Assembly: GCF_030852425.1 (NCBI RefSeq)
Contig: NZ_NSDM01000024.1
Location: 16,385-80,384, forward strand
Reading direction: 5' to 3'
DNA length: 64,000 nucleotides
Origin: Saccharothrix longispora
GTDB taxonomy: Bacteria > Actinomycetota > Actinomycetes > Mycobacteriales > Pseudonocardiaceae
Below, one piece after another: positions 25,889-34,834 of this stretch (positions within the stretch are counted from its first letter, which is position 1; the number at the start of each line of letters is the position of its first letter). The position numbers and the translations under genes are program-made. The notes under the pieces were generated by a model. It did no database searches, was not told the origin of the DNA, and saw only the letters and a program-made list of their open reading frames with translations.

Positions 25889-26734
25889 TCACATCCCGGG
25901 TGCGAGACCGGGTGAACCCAGCGTCCTCGCGGCCTGCTCCGCGCCGGCGGCCAGGGCGGTGGGCACGTCCGCGCCGCCGAGGTGGGCCACCAGGTAGCCG
26001 GAGAAGAACGCGTCGCCGGCGCCGTTGGTGTCCACGACCTCGGTGACGGGCACGGCGGGCACGCGGTGGACCTCGCCGTCGACCACGGCGACCGCGCCGT
26101 CCGGGCCGAGCGTCGCCACGGTGGGTTTGCCGGTCGTGCCGAGGAACGCCAGCAGCGCGTCGTGGTCGGCGAACCCGTCGTCGTTGAGGAAGACGTGGTC
26201 GGCGGCGGCGAGGAAGTCGCGGTGGAACTCCTGCGCGCCGTCGTAGCCGTGCAGGTCCGTCCACAGCGGCACGCCGGCGCGGCGCACCGCGGCCGGCAGC
26301 GGCCGTGCGTGCTCGGCGAGGTCGACCACGGCCACGTCGGCCGCCGCGAGCGCGGCCAGCGCCCGCTCGTCGTGCCGGGGCTCGCTCAGCCCGGGCAGCT
26401 CCAGGTACACCGAGACCCGCCCACCGCGCGGGTCCATCAGGTTCAGGTGCTGCTCGGTGGGCTGGTCCACGACCTCCGCGATCACCTCGACCCCGGCGTC
26501 CTCCAGCACGGCCAGCACCGCCCGGCCGGGCTCGTCGTCGCCGACGACGGTGCGCAGCACCACGTCCACGCCCAGCGAGGCGAGGTTGAGGGCCTTGCCC
26601 GCCGACGTGCCGCCGACCGCCGTCCAGTGGCGCGTGGCGAACACGGTCTGCGGGCGCGGCTCCGGCAGGCGGTCCACCTCGACCAGGCGGTTCCACGAGA
26701 CCGGGCCGGCGACGAACACCCTGTGCGTGATCAC
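25889..26734 (-). CDS. PfkB-family sugar kinase (ribokinase-like)
   Basis: About 281 residues of ribokinase fold. The start of the substrate domain is VFVAGPVSWNRLVEVDRLP, the glycine pair is in VGGTSAGKALNLASLG, and the PfkB signature 2 is DTNGAGDAFFSGY, with the catalytic Asp. The GTG at 26734 is chosen because coding signal starts there. It is the upstream gene of the kinase-LacI-AlkZ set, so expression is probably induced by its own sugar. Substrate not determined. Confidence 0.88.
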   Translation of the reverse strand: MITHRVFVAGPVSWNRLVEVDRLPEPRPQTVFATRHWTAVGGTSAGKALNLASLGVDVVLRTVVGDDEPGRAVLAVLEDAGVEVIAEVVDQPTEQHLNLMDPRGGRVSVYLELPGLSEPRHDERALAALAAADVAVVDLAEHARPLPAAVRRAGVPLWTDLHGYDGAQEFHRDFLAAADHVFLNDDGFADHDALLAFLGTTGKPTVATLGPDGAVAVVDGEVHRVPAVPVTEVVDTNGAGDAFFSGYLVAHLGGADVPTALAAGAEQAARTLGSPGLAPGM

Positions 26735-26847
26735 CGGGCCATTGTGCGGCCCGGCGATCTCGTCCGCCGTGGGGATGGGCGTGCGGAGCGATCGCCCCGC
26801 CCGGGTGCCGGTTCCCGACCGGTCGCGCATCACGCGCGGCCGGTCGG

Positions 26848-28059
26848 TCAGAAGGTGACCTCCAGCGACTCAAGGCGGTGGTTGAGCGGCGGGCTCGGGA
26901 CCACGTTCGCGGACTCCAGCCGCAGGTCCGGGCAGCGTTCGAGCAGGATGCGGAAGCACTCGTCGGCTTCGGTGCGGGCGAGTGCGGCGCCGAGGCAGTA
27001 GAACGCGCCCAGGCCGAACGCGGTGTGCCGGTTGGGCTTGCGGGTGATGTCGAAGCGGTCGGGGTCGGGGAAGACCTCCGGGTCGCGGTTGCCGGCCATC
27101 ATCGCCAGGTAGAACCGCTTGTTCGCGGGCAGTTCGACGCCGCCCAGCTCGAACGGCTCGGTGCTCTGGCGCACGATCATGCTCGCCGGGCCGTCGCAGC
27201 GCAGCATCTCCTCCACGGCGTTCGGCGTGAGCGACGGGTCGGCCTTGAGCTTCGCGAACTGGTCGGGGTTGTCGAACAGCAGCTTGAGGCCGTTGGCGAT
27301 CAGGGTGGCGGTCGTCTCGTGGCCCGCGAACAGCAGCAGCACGCAGTTGGCGACGATCTCGTCCTCGGTGACGACACCTTCGCGCTCGGCGGCGACGAAC
27401 ACGCTGATCAGGTCCTCGCGCGGTTCCTCGCGGTGCTGCCGCACCAGGTCGCGGACGTACTCCTGCATCTCCAGCACGCTGCGCTGCGACTGCCGCAGCC
27501 GGTCGGCGTCCGCGATCTGGAAGACCGCGAGGATGTCGCGCGACCACGCCTGGAGCTGCTCGCGGTGCTCGGTCGGCATGCCCAGCATCTCGGCGATGAC
27601 GTTGGCGGGCAGCGGGTAGGCCAGGTCCGCCACGACCTCCATCCGGCCCTGTTCGGCGACGGCGTCGAGCAGTTCGTGGGTCAGCTCCCGGATGCGGGGG
27701 CGCAGGCCGTTGACCGTGGCGGGGGTGAAGTAGCGCTTGAGCAGCTGCTGGAACCGCACGTGGTCGGCCTCGTTCGTGTGGCCCATCCACAGTTCGATGG
27801 ACGTCCGCAGGGGGAGCAGCTCCTCCTGCTCCTCGGGGGAGAACTGGGACAGCGACTGGGCCATGTTCGCCGGCACGAGGGTGCGGTCCTTGAGCACGGC
27901 CAGGATGTCGGCGTGCCGGGTTAAGAGGTAGGAGTCGAGCTGGGGGATGACGCTGACCGGGCTCTCGGCGCGGATCCGGTGCAGCAGGGGGGTCGGATCG
28001 GCCAACGCCTCGGGGGAGAACAGGTCGTAGGACTTCAGCGCCACGGCGGAATCGGTCAT
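26848..28059 (-). CDS. cytochrome P450
   Basis: A 403-residue soluble P450. Motifs: I-helix LLFAGHETTATL, ExxR in VEEMLRCDGP, and haem loop FGLGAFYCLGAALAR with the axial Cys. The residue set around the I-helix and loop resembles CYP107-type biosynthetic P450s. The ATG at 28059 has only a weak ribosome-binding site. About 100 bp upstream lies the first copy of the dispersed 33-bp sequence. There is no redox partner nearby and no clear pathway context. Confidence 0.93.
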   Translation of the reverse strand: MTDSAVALKSYDLFSPEALADPTPLLHRIRAESPVSVIPQLDSYLLTRHADILAVLKDRTLVPANMAQSLSQFSPEEQEELLPLRTSIELWMGHTNEADHVRFQQLLKRYFTPATVNGLRPRIRELTHELLDAVAEQGRMEVVADLAYPLPANVIAEMLGMPTEHREQLQAWSRDILAVFQIADADRLRQSQRSVLEMQEYVRDLVRQHREEPREDLISVFVAAEREGVVTEDEIVANCVLLLFAGHETTATLIANGLKLLFDNPDQFAKLKADPSLTPNAVEEMLRCDGPASMIVRQSTEPFELGGVELPANKRFYLAMMAGNRDPEVFPDPDRFDITRKPNRHTAFGLGAFYCLGAALARTEADECFRILLERCPDLRLESANVVPSPPLNHRLESLEVTF

Positions 28060-28159
28060 GGGCGCAAGTCTGGCCGAGCCGGCCGCGGCCCGGCCACGGG
28101 TGAACACGAAATGCCCTCACATGGCGGCATGGAATCAGGGACCGGTGGCCAATACTCAC

Positions 28160-28192
28160 GATAACTTCAGTGTTGCTTAAAAACAACGCTCC
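28160..28192. repeat. dispersed 33-bp conserved sequence, copy 1
   Basis: Fixed core TTCAGTGTTGC, three variable bases, then AAAACAAC, with GAT before and CC after. It is shared without gaps with copies at 52126 and 54300. AGTGTTG and CAACGCT can pair (one G-T wobble) around an A-rich loop. It lies about 100 bp upstream of the P450 start in a gap of about 190 bp that has no gene. Confidence 0.75.
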
Positions 28193-28250
28193 ACCGGGTA
28201 GGTGGAGCAGGAAACGGCAGGTCGAAACCGCAGGGACAGGAGAGGAGGCG

Positions 28251-28590
28251 TTGCGCGATCACCACGTCATGGGGAACTGGCTCGACGGGGTGCTCGGCGG
28301 TCGTCGCGAGGGCTCGAACTGCTCGACGGGGCGGTCGTGGCCCGCGGCGACCGTGCGGCGGAGATCATGGTCTCGTACGTCGTGGTGTTGGCGGGCACGG
28401 GGGGGTCCGAGCGCGCCGCCCCGGCGTTCGGGGACCTGGCCGCGGCGTGGGACGCCGTCATGCCGCCGGAGCTGCACGTGCTCCCCCGGTGGTCCGGGCC
28501 GTACCCGGTGGAGGAGTACCGCCGGTCCTGCCCGCCGGGTGTGGCGGTGGGTTCACCCGGGCGGTGCACGTCGAGCACCACCCGGGTCGA
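28251..28590 (+). pseudogene. frameshifted gene remnant of unknown family
   Basis: Behind a strong GAGAGGAGG site, a TTG at 28251 opens a frame with typical high third-position GC (MGNWLDGVLGGRREG) that loses coding character near 28311. Coding-like sequence resumes one frame back as LELLDGAVVARGDRAAE, then continues to about 28560. Adding one G to the run at 28310 would join them. The WLDGVLGGRR...LELL stretch resembles WVDGKSGGRLVELLEAG in the small gene at 30601, and a VHVEHHPG stretch near 28570 in a third frame resembles KVEHRADP at 30735. I read this as a decayed paralog cut off by kamA. No function is known. Confidence 0.45.
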
Positions 28591-28594
28591 GGCC

Positions 28595-29983
28595 TCAGCC
28601 CTGGTCGGACCACCAGCGGCGTCCGGTCTCGCCGAGGGTGGAGATCGGGTCGTAGTACGGGTAGCGGCGGTCGAGGGCCTCGGGGTCGTCGAGTTCGATG
28701 CCGGTGCGGTAGTTCTTGGTCCAGTAGGAGATGCCCAGTTCGCGGTCGTACTCGTGCAGCTGGTGGACCCAGCGCTTGCCGACGTAGGGCACGTCGCACA
28801 CGATGCGCGGGGTGGCGTAGCCGGGCAGGTAGCCCATGATGGCGTGCTGGAGCTCCTGGGCTTCCCAGACGGCGACGCGCCAGTGCTCGGCGTTGGGGAT
28901 CATGTCGCACATGTAGAAGTAGTACGGCAGGATGTTCGCCTCGCCCTGGAGCGCGAAGCACAGGTCGAGCAGGTCGTCGGGGGTGGCGTTGACGCCCTTC
29001 ATGAGCACGCCTTGGTTGCGGACGTCGCGGACGCCGACCTCCAGTGCGGTGCGGGCGGCTTCGGCGACGAGCGGGGTGACGGACTGCGCGTGGTTGACGT
29101 GGGTGTGGATGGCGAGGTTGACGCCGCGGCGGGCGGCGGTGCGGGCGACGCGTTCGAGGCCTTCGACGACCTTGGGCTGGAGCCAGTGCTGGGGGAGTCC
29201 GGCGAGGGCCTTGGTGGCGAGGCGGACGTCGCGGACGGTGTCGATGTCGAGCAGCCGCATGAGGAAGTTCTCGAGTTGCGGCCAGGGGACGTTGGCGACG
29301 TCGCCGCCGGAGACGACGACGTCGCGCACGCCGGGGGTGTTCTTGAGGTAGTCGACCATGCGGTCCTGGCGGTCGACCGGTTTGAGGGCGAGCTTGTGCT
29401 TCCGGACCTGGGGGGTGGAGTTGCCGACGAGGTCCATGCGGGTGCAGTGGCCGCAGTACTGGGGGCAGGTGGGGACGAGTTCGGCGAGGACCTTGGTGGG
29501 GTAGCGGTGGGTGAGTCCTTCGACGACCCACATCTCGGCTTCGTGGAGGGAGTCGCGGGTGGAGTGGGGGTGGCTGGGCCACTCGGGGTCGCGGTCGGAG
29601 CGCACGGGGAGCATGTAGCGCCGGACGGGGTCGGCGAGGAAGGACTCGGTGAAGGTGTCGGGGTCGAGGGCCGCGGTGGGGGCCATCGTGTTGAGCATCT
29701 GGGGTGGGAGCAGCATCGACATGGTGGCGAGGTGCTGCTGGTCGGCGGCGAGTTCGTCGTAGAACCGGTCGGTGAGCAGGTCGCCGGTGACGGTGCGGAG
29801 CTGCTTGGGGTTCTTGACGCAGTTGGCGCGTTGCCACTGGGCGTCGCGCCACTGGGCGTCGGTGACGTCGCGCCAGCCGGGGAAGCGGCGCCAGTCGGGT
29901 TCGACGAGTTCGCGGCGGACGTAGGTGTAGGGCTGGAGGTCAGCCCTGGCCGACGTGGTCGTGACCTCGTGCAGCGCAGTCAT
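28595..29983 (-). CDS. kamA: lysine 2,3-aminomutase-like radical SAM enzyme
   Basis: A 462-residue radical SAM/PLP aminomutase, expected to turn L-lysine into L-beta-lysine. The iron-sulfur cluster motif is CPQYCGHC (Cys173, 177, 180), and SGGD near 226 is the SAM-binding stretch. The substrate-binding CD pair is at 359-360 and the conserved Asp at 397. The PLP lysine loop, normally PGGGGK in clostridial KamA, reads PYVGK here (Lys403), so substrate or loop conformation may differ. The start is ATG 29983 with GGGAG upstream. It is 11 kb from the lysine 5,6-aminomutase operon but shares a 12-bp upstream sequence with it. Confidence 0.8.
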   Translation of the reverse strand: MTALHEVTTTSARADLQPYTYVRRELVEPDWRRFPGWRDVTDAQWRDAQWQRANCVKNPKQLRTVTGDLLTDRFYDELAADQQHLATMSMLLPPQMLNTMAPTAALDPDTFTESFLADPVRRYMLPVRSDRDPEWPSHPHSTRDSLHEAEMWVVEGLTHRYPTKVLAELVPTCPQYCGHCTRMDLVGNSTPQVRKHKLALKPVDRQDRMVDYLKNTPGVRDVVVSGGDVANVPWPQLENFLMRLLDIDTVRDVRLATKALAGLPQHWLQPKVVEGLERVARTAARRGVNLAIHTHVNHAQSVTPLVAEAARTALEVGVRDVRNQGVLMKGVNATPDDLLDLCFALQGEANILPYYFYMCDMIPNAEHWRVAVWEAQELQHAIMGYLPGYATPRIVCDVPYVGKRWVHQLHEYDRELGISYWTKNYRTGIELDDPEALDRRYPYYDPISTLGETGRRWWSDQG

Positions 29984-30006
29984 CCATGCTCCCTACCCGT
30001 AGAGTG

Positions 30007-30018
30007 GCGTGAAGATAT
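30007..30018. promoter_or_regulatory. 12-bp sequence shared with the kdd promoter
   Basis: GCGTGAAGATAT lies 24 bp upstream of the kamA start (inverse orientation to kamA) and recurs exactly at 40984, 34 bp upstream of kdd. A common operator for the two lysine loci is a plausible reading. It also lies between kamA and the divergent fxsA. Confidence 0.45.
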
Positions 30019-30090
30019 GCTGCCAGACAGGCCGTTGGACGTAAATATTGCGGCCGGGAGCGTTTTGGGCGGTTCGTTCGTTGGGCGGGT

Positions 30091-30597
30091 ATGCGCGTGT
30101 TCGCCGTACTGCTGATCGGCCTGGCCGTCGAGGTGACCGCCCTGGTGGCGGCCTTCGGTGCCTGGGGACTGCTGCCGACGCTGGGGCTGCTGCTCCTGGG
30201 CGGGGTGGTGGGGTCGCTGCTGCTGCGCCGGGAGGGCGCGCGGACGATCGGGGCGTTCTCGGAGGCGATGCGCACGCGGCGGGCGCCGCACCAGGAGGTC
30301 GCGGACGGGGCGCTGATCGCGGCGGCGGGGTTCCTGATCGTCGTGCCGGGGTTCGTCAGCGACGTGGTGGGCCTGTTCCTGCTGTTCCCGCCGACGCGGC
30401 GGTTGATCAGCCGGCGGATGGCGCGGCGGGCGGAGGCGCGGGAGCGGGAGTTGGTGCTCAACCTGCGGTACGGGCGGTCGCCGATGGCCGGTGGCGTGGT
30501 GGTGGACGGCTCGGTGGTGGATGGCGGGGTCGTGGACGGCGCCGTGGTGGACGTGCGGCCCGACGAGGTGCGCGGCGAGCGGCCCGAGTTGCGCTGA
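30091..30597 (+). CDS. fxsA: FxsA-family cytoplasmic membrane protein
   Basis: A 168-residue membrane protein of the FxsA family, named for suppression of phage T7 F-exclusion in Escherichia coli. Three hydrophobic segments are visible: LLIGLAVEVTALVAAFGAWG, the GLLLLGGVVGSLLL helix, and FLIVVPGFVSDVVGLFLLFPP with the conserved PGF-D pattern. The tail after residue 130 has a repeated VVDG pattern (five times within about 25 residues), acidic and probably cytoplasmic. The ATG at 30091 is used. It is divergent from kamA. Confidence 0.88.
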   Translation: MRVFAVLLIGLAVEVTALVAAFGAWGLLPTLGLLLLGGVVGSLLLRREGARTIGAFSEAMRTRRAPHQEVADGALIAAAGFLIVVPGFVSDVVGLFLLFPPTRRLISRRMARRAEARERELVLNLRYGRSPMAGGVVVDGSVVDGGVVDGAVVDVRPDEVRGERPELR

Positions 30598-30600
30598 TCT

Positions 30601-30738
30601 GTGGGGCGTGTTCGCGCCGCTAGCCTGCTCGTGGAGGACGCGCGGCGAACGGTGTTGGACTGGGTCGACGGGAAGAGCGGGGGCCGCCTCGTCGAGTTGC
30701 TGGAGGCCGGCCGCACGGCGGACGGGCGATGCGCCTGA
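30601..30738 (+). CDS. small helical protein, partner of the following broken gene
   Basis: A 45-residue frame directly after fxsA, beginning at the GTG at 30601 (30631 also possible). It reads VEDARRTVLDWVDGKSGGRL then VELLEAGRTADGR, a helical segment similar to the remnant at 28251. Its stop overlaps the start of the next gene by 10 bases (ATGCGCCTGA), which suggests coupled translation. No recognised family; it may be a detachable adaptor domain of the next protein. Confidence 0.45.
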   Translation: MGRVRAASLLVEDARRTVLDWVDGKSGGRLVELLEAGRTADGRCA

Positions 30739-32251
30739 AGGTGGAGCACAGGGCGGACCCGGCGGTCGGGGCGGGTATCGCGTCGGCGCTGCGGCTGTCG
30801 TTCGTGGAGTCCCGGGACGACGGCGTGCAGTGGATCACCCGGGTGCGCGGCTGGGTGTGCCCGGGTGCCGGGGCGGGGACGCCGAGGGCTGGCTGTGGGT
30901 CGACGTGGACGCGGTGACGCACGACTCGCTCGACGGCGTCACGATCGCCGCGCCGCGGTTCGTGCGGACGCTGCTCGCCGAAGGTGACCGGCCGCGGCGC
31001 GTGCCGCTGTCGGGTTCGCCGTTGCCGTACACCGGGGAGGCCGGGGCGGACGAGTTGGCGGAGCTGGTGACGGACCTGGACCGCGACCTGCCGGTGGTGG
31101 CGGTCAGTCCGCTCCCGGCGGACTTCCACTACGCGGGGCTGCCGCCGAACACGACCGCGCGGGAGAGGTTCGAGCAGGTGGTCGACCGCGCGGCGGCGAT
31201 GGTGGCCGGGCTCGCCGCGGTGTGCGTGCTGGACGAGGCGGGTGTCGCGGCGTTCGCCTCGGCGGTCGGTGCGGACCACGCGGTGCGGGACGGCGCGTTC
31301 CGCGTCTACCTCTCGGGGACGGACCCGGCGGTCGACGAGCCGTGGCGCCACCGCTACACGCTGCCCGCCCGATTCCTCCAGCGGAGGGGGACGGCGGGCG
31401 TCGTGATCACCAGGGCGATCGCGTTGCGGGCGAACGCGCGTCGCGCGCCGGTGAGCTACGAGCCGGCGGCCCGTTTCCCGGACTCGGCGCGCGTGGACGC
31501 GGCGGGTGACGCGGCGGCGTTGCCGGAGATGTCGGAGGAGGAGAACGACGAGCTGCGGGGCCGTCTCGCGACGCAGGACCAGCGGTACCAGGACCTGCTG
31601 GAGGACCACGCGCACCTGGAGGGGGAGCACAACCGGCTGCGGATCGAGTTGGCGACCGCGCGGCGGAAGCCGGCGCTGGTCGAGCAGCGGCTGCGGGCGG
31701 AGCACCCGGACGAGGTGGCCGCGGTGGTGGGCGCGCAGTGGCCGGACAGCGCGGATTCGCCCGGCGAGGCCGCCGAGTTGGCGAGGGGCCTGCTCGGTGC
31801 GCACCTGTGCGTCCCCGACGGTGCGCTGGTGGACCTGGACCAGCTCGACCGGGCGGTCGAAGTCGCGCGCCTGGGGCAGACGTCGTGGCGCGCGTTCCTG
31901 GCGCTGTACTCCTACGGCGAGGCGTTGGCGGAGGAGGGCGACCCCGGTTCGTTCTGGACGTGGTGCGCGAACTCCGGGCACGCGAACGCGTGGACCGCGA
32001 CGCCGAAGAAGCTGGCGATGGTCGAGAGCGATTCGGCCAAGAGGTCGGACAAGCTGCGGAACAAGCGCGTCTTCCCGGTCGACGCGGGTGTGGCCGAGGC
32101 CGGCGGGGTGTTCATGGAGATGCACATCAAGATCGCCGAGGGCGGGGGGTGTGCTCGCGCCGCGGATCTACTTCGTGCCTCGCGGGAGCAGGGGAAGGTG
32201 CACGTGGGCTACTTCGGCCCGCACAAGAACGTGCCGAACACGCTGGCCTGA
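30729..32251 (+). pseudogene. large coiled-coil protein gene broken by several frameshifts
   Basis: Coding signal starts at ATG 30729 (MRLKVEHRADPAVGAGIA) and is lost at a G-run near 30870; it continues one frame back as AEGWLWVDVDAVTHDSLDG for about 430 residues. One missing G in the run restores a single protein. The middle (~260-320) is a charged coiled coil (EENDELRGRLATQDQRYQDL). Near the C-terminus two compensating shifts, an extra G near 32146 and a missing base near 32190, replace a more natural GGVLAPRIYFVPRGS; the end is KVHVGYFGPHKNVPNT. I do not recognise the family. Either a decayed gene or several assembly errors in G-runs. Confidence 0.6.
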
Positions 32252-32307
32252 GGGACGGCGGCCCGGAACGGGTGTCGCGGAAACGGGCGTTGGGTACGTG
32301 ACACGAC

Positions 32308-33267
32308 ATGACGGTCATAGGCGTGCACGCCTCGCACGAACAAGTACACCCGACGGTGCTGCTGGACGCGGTCCGGCGGGCCGAGGAGGTCGGTTTCGAC
32401 GCGGCGATGAGTTCGGACCACTTCTCGCCGTGGAGCAGCAGGCAGGGGCAGAGCGCGTTCGCGTGGTCGTGGCTGGGGGCCGCGCTCCAGGCGACGTCGC
32501 TGCCGTTCGGCGTGGTCAACGCGCCGGGGCAGCGCTACCACCCGGCGATCATCGCGCAGGCCATCGGCACGCTGGGCGCGATGTACCCGGGGCGGTTCTG
32601 GGCGGCGCTGGGCAGCGGTGAGGCCAGCAACGAGCACATCACCGGTGAGGTGTGGCCGGACAAGGCGACGCGCAACGCGAGGCTGCGCGAGTGCGTGGAG
32701 GTGATCCGGGCGCTGCTGCGCGGCGAGGAGGTCACGCACCACGGGTTGGTGGCGGTGGACCGGGCGCGGGTGTGGACGCTGCCGGAGGAGCCGCCGCTGC
32801 TGGTCGGCGCGGCGGTGAGCCCGGAGACGGCGGCGTGGTGCGCGGAGTGGGCGGACGGCCTGATCACGGTGAACGCGCCGGTCGAGCAGCTGGTGAAGGT
32901 GCGTGACGCGTACCGGGAGGCGGGTGGCCGGGGCAAGCTGCACCTCCAGGTGCACCTGAGCTGGGCCGAGGACGAGGACGAGGCGCGCGCGGTGGCGCAC
33001 GAGCAGTGGCGCAGCAACGTGTTCGCGCCGCCGGTGTGCTGGGACCTGGACCTGGCGGAGACCTTCGACGTGGTCTCCGAGCACGTCTCCGTCGAGCAGG
33101 TGGCGTCGGTGGTGAACATCTCCACGGACCTGGGGTGGCACGCGAAGACGGTGCGCGAGTACGTGGAGCTGGGCTTCGAGGAGGTCTACCTGCACCACGT
33201 GGGCCAGGAGCAGCGGCGGTTCCTCGACGCGTTCGGCGAGCACGTGCTGCCGGCGGTGCGGTCGTGA
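32308..33267 (+). CDS. LLM-class flavin oxidoreductase (TIGR03885-like)
   Basis: A 319-residue TIM-barrel flavin oxidoreductase. The GFDAAMSSDHFSPWSSRQG stretch, the LGSGEASNEHITG phosphate-binding region and the closing HHVGQEQRRFLDAFGEHVLP match a subgroup described as non-F420 flavinoid oxidoreductases. The ATG at 32308 starts the frame. Its stop overlaps the GTG of the GH13 gene (GTGA), so the two proteins are made together. The biological substrate of this pair is unknown. Confidence 0.85.
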   Translation: MTVIGVHASHEQVHPTVLLDAVRRAEEVGFDAAMSSDHFSPWSSRQGQSAFAWSWLGAALQATSLPFGVVNAPGQRYHPAIIAQAIGTLGAMYPGRFWAALGSGEASNEHITGEVWPDKATRNARLRECVEVIRALLRGEEVTHHGLVAVDRARVWTLPEEPPLLVGAAVSPETAAWCAEWADGLITVNAPVEQLVKVRDAYREAGGRGKLHLQVHLSWAEDEDEARAVAHEQWRSNVFAPPVCWDLDLAETFDVVSEHVSVEQVASVVNISTDLGWHAKTVREYVELGFEEVYLHHVGQEQRRFLDAFGEHVLPAVRS

Positions 33268-34811
33268 AGCTGACGCGGACCGCGGACCTGTGGTGGAAGA
33301 ACGCCGTCGTGTACTGCCTGGACGTGGAGACCTTCCACGACTCCGACGGTGACGGCTACGGCGACTTCCGGGGCCTGACGCAGAAGATCGACCACCTGCA
33401 CCGGCTGGGTGTGACGTGCCTGTGGTTGATGCCGTTCTTCCCCACGCCGGACCGCGACGACGGTTACGACATCACCGACTTCTACGGCGTGGACCCGAGG
33501 CTGGGGACGCTGGGCGACTTCACGGAGTTCGTGCGCACGGCCCGTGACCGGGGCATGCGGGTGATCGCGGACCTGGTGGTCAACCACACCTCGGACCAGC
33601 ACCCGTGGTTCCAGCAGGCGCGGGACCCGAAGAGCCCGCGGCACGACTGGTACGTGTGGGCGGACGAGAAGCCCGCGGACGGCGACGAGGGCGTGGTGTT
33701 CCCCGACCAGGAGACGTCGCTGTGGACCTACGACCGCAAGGCGAAGAAGTACTACCTGCACAAGTTCTACAAGCACCAGCCGGACCTGAACGTGGCCAAC
33801 CCGGCGGTGCGCGACGAGATCGCGCGCGTCATGGGGTTCTGGATGGAGCTGGGGCTGTCCGGGTTCCGGGTGGACGCGGTGCCGTTCCTGCTGGAGGCGC
33901 CGGTCGAGGCGCTGCCCGACCCGCACGAGTACCTGGCCGACCTGCGGGCGTTCCTGTCGCGGCGCAACGGCGAGGCGGTGCTGCTGGGCGAGGTGAACCT
34001 GCCCTACACCGAGACGATGCGCTTCTTCGGCGACAACGACGGCGTGGGCGACGAGCTGCACATGTGCTTCGACTTCATCGGCATGCAGCAGATGTACCTG
34101 TCGTTGGCGCGGCAGGAGGCGAGCCCGCTGGCGCACGCGCTCAAGGAGCGGCCGGAGCCGCCGCGCGACTGCCACTGGGCGACGTTCGTGCGCAACCACG
34201 ACGAGCTGACGCTGGACAAGTTGACGGTGCCGGAGCGGCAGGAGGTGTTCGCCGCGTTCGGCCCGGACGAGGACATGCAGCTCTACGGTCGCGGTCTGCG
34301 CCGGCGGCTGCCGTCGATGCTCGGCGGTGACCTCGCGCGCGTGAAGATGGTCTACAGCCTGCTGTTCTCGCTGCCGGGCACGCCGGTGCTGTTCTACGGC
34401 GAGGAGGTCGGCATGGTCGAGGACCTGTCGGTGCCGGGGCGGGAGGCGGTGCGCACCCCCATGTGGTGGGACTCGGCCGTCGAGCAGCGCCGCGACCCCG
34501 ACTCGCTGCTGGAGTGGGTCAAGTTGCTGGTGGAGCGCTACCGGGAGTGCCCCGAGCTGGCGTGGGGCGACTTCCAGGTGCTCGACACGGCGGAGCCGTC
34601 GGTGCTGGCCCACCGCTGCGACATCGACGGCGGCACGGTGCTGGCGGTGCACAACCTCGCCGACCGGGACGTCGCGATCGACGTGGACAGGCTCGAGGGG
34701 GACCTCACGGACCTGCTGGTCGACGGCACGGTGCCGGTGAAGGACGGCACCGCGCACGTGGAGCTGGGTCCCTACGCCTGCCGCTGGTTCCGCGTGGTGA
34801 CCGGCGACTGA
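33264..34811 (+). CDS. GH13 alpha-amylase-family enzyme, trehalose synthase-like
   Basis: A 515-residue glycoside hydrolase family 13 protein. The catalytic residues are visible: nucleophile Asp in GFRVDAVPF, acid/base Glu in LLGEVNLPY and the stabilising Asp in VRNHDEL. VVYCLDVETFHDSDGDGYGDF at the start (read in two parts) is typical of TreS and glucosyltransferase relatives, but the maltose-specific C-terminal part of TreS is short here. It has no signal peptide, so it acts in the cytoplasm, on trehalose, maltose or an alpha-glucoside. It is coupled to the LLM gene upstream and convergent with the CitB-type regulator. Confidence 0.85.
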   Translation: MKLTRTADLWWKNAVVYCLDVETFHDSDGDGYGDFRGLTQKIDHLHRLGVTCLWLMPFFPTPDRDDGYDITDFYGVDPRLGTLGDFTEFVRTARDRGMRVIADLVVNHTSDQHPWFQQARDPKSPRHDWYVWADEKPADGDEGVVFPDQETSLWTYDRKAKKYYLHKFYKHQPDLNVANPAVRDEIARVMGFWMELGLSGFRVDAVPFLLEAPVEALPDPHEYLADLRAFLSRRNGEAVLLGEVNLPYTETMRFFGDNDGVGDELHMCFDFIGMQQMYLSLARQEASPLAHALKERPEPPRDCHWATFVRNHDELTLDKLTVPERQEVFAAFGPDEDMQLYGRGLRRRLPSMLGGDLARVKMVYSLLFSLPGTPVLFYGEEVGMVEDLSVPGREAVRTPMWWDSAVEQRRDPDSLLEWVKLLVERYRECPELAWGDFQVLDTAEPSVLAHRCDIDGGTVLAVHNLADRDVAIDVDRLEGDLTDLLVDGTVPVKDGTAHVELGPYACRWFRVVTGD

Positions 34812-34834
34812 CCCGGCCGCCCGCGGTCGCCGCC

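Noticed and set aside
28202..30115. 637-codon plus-strand frame lying opposite kamA
   Set aside because: Only the part before 28590 has normal codon composition; the rest is the reverse of kamA and has no recognisable motif.
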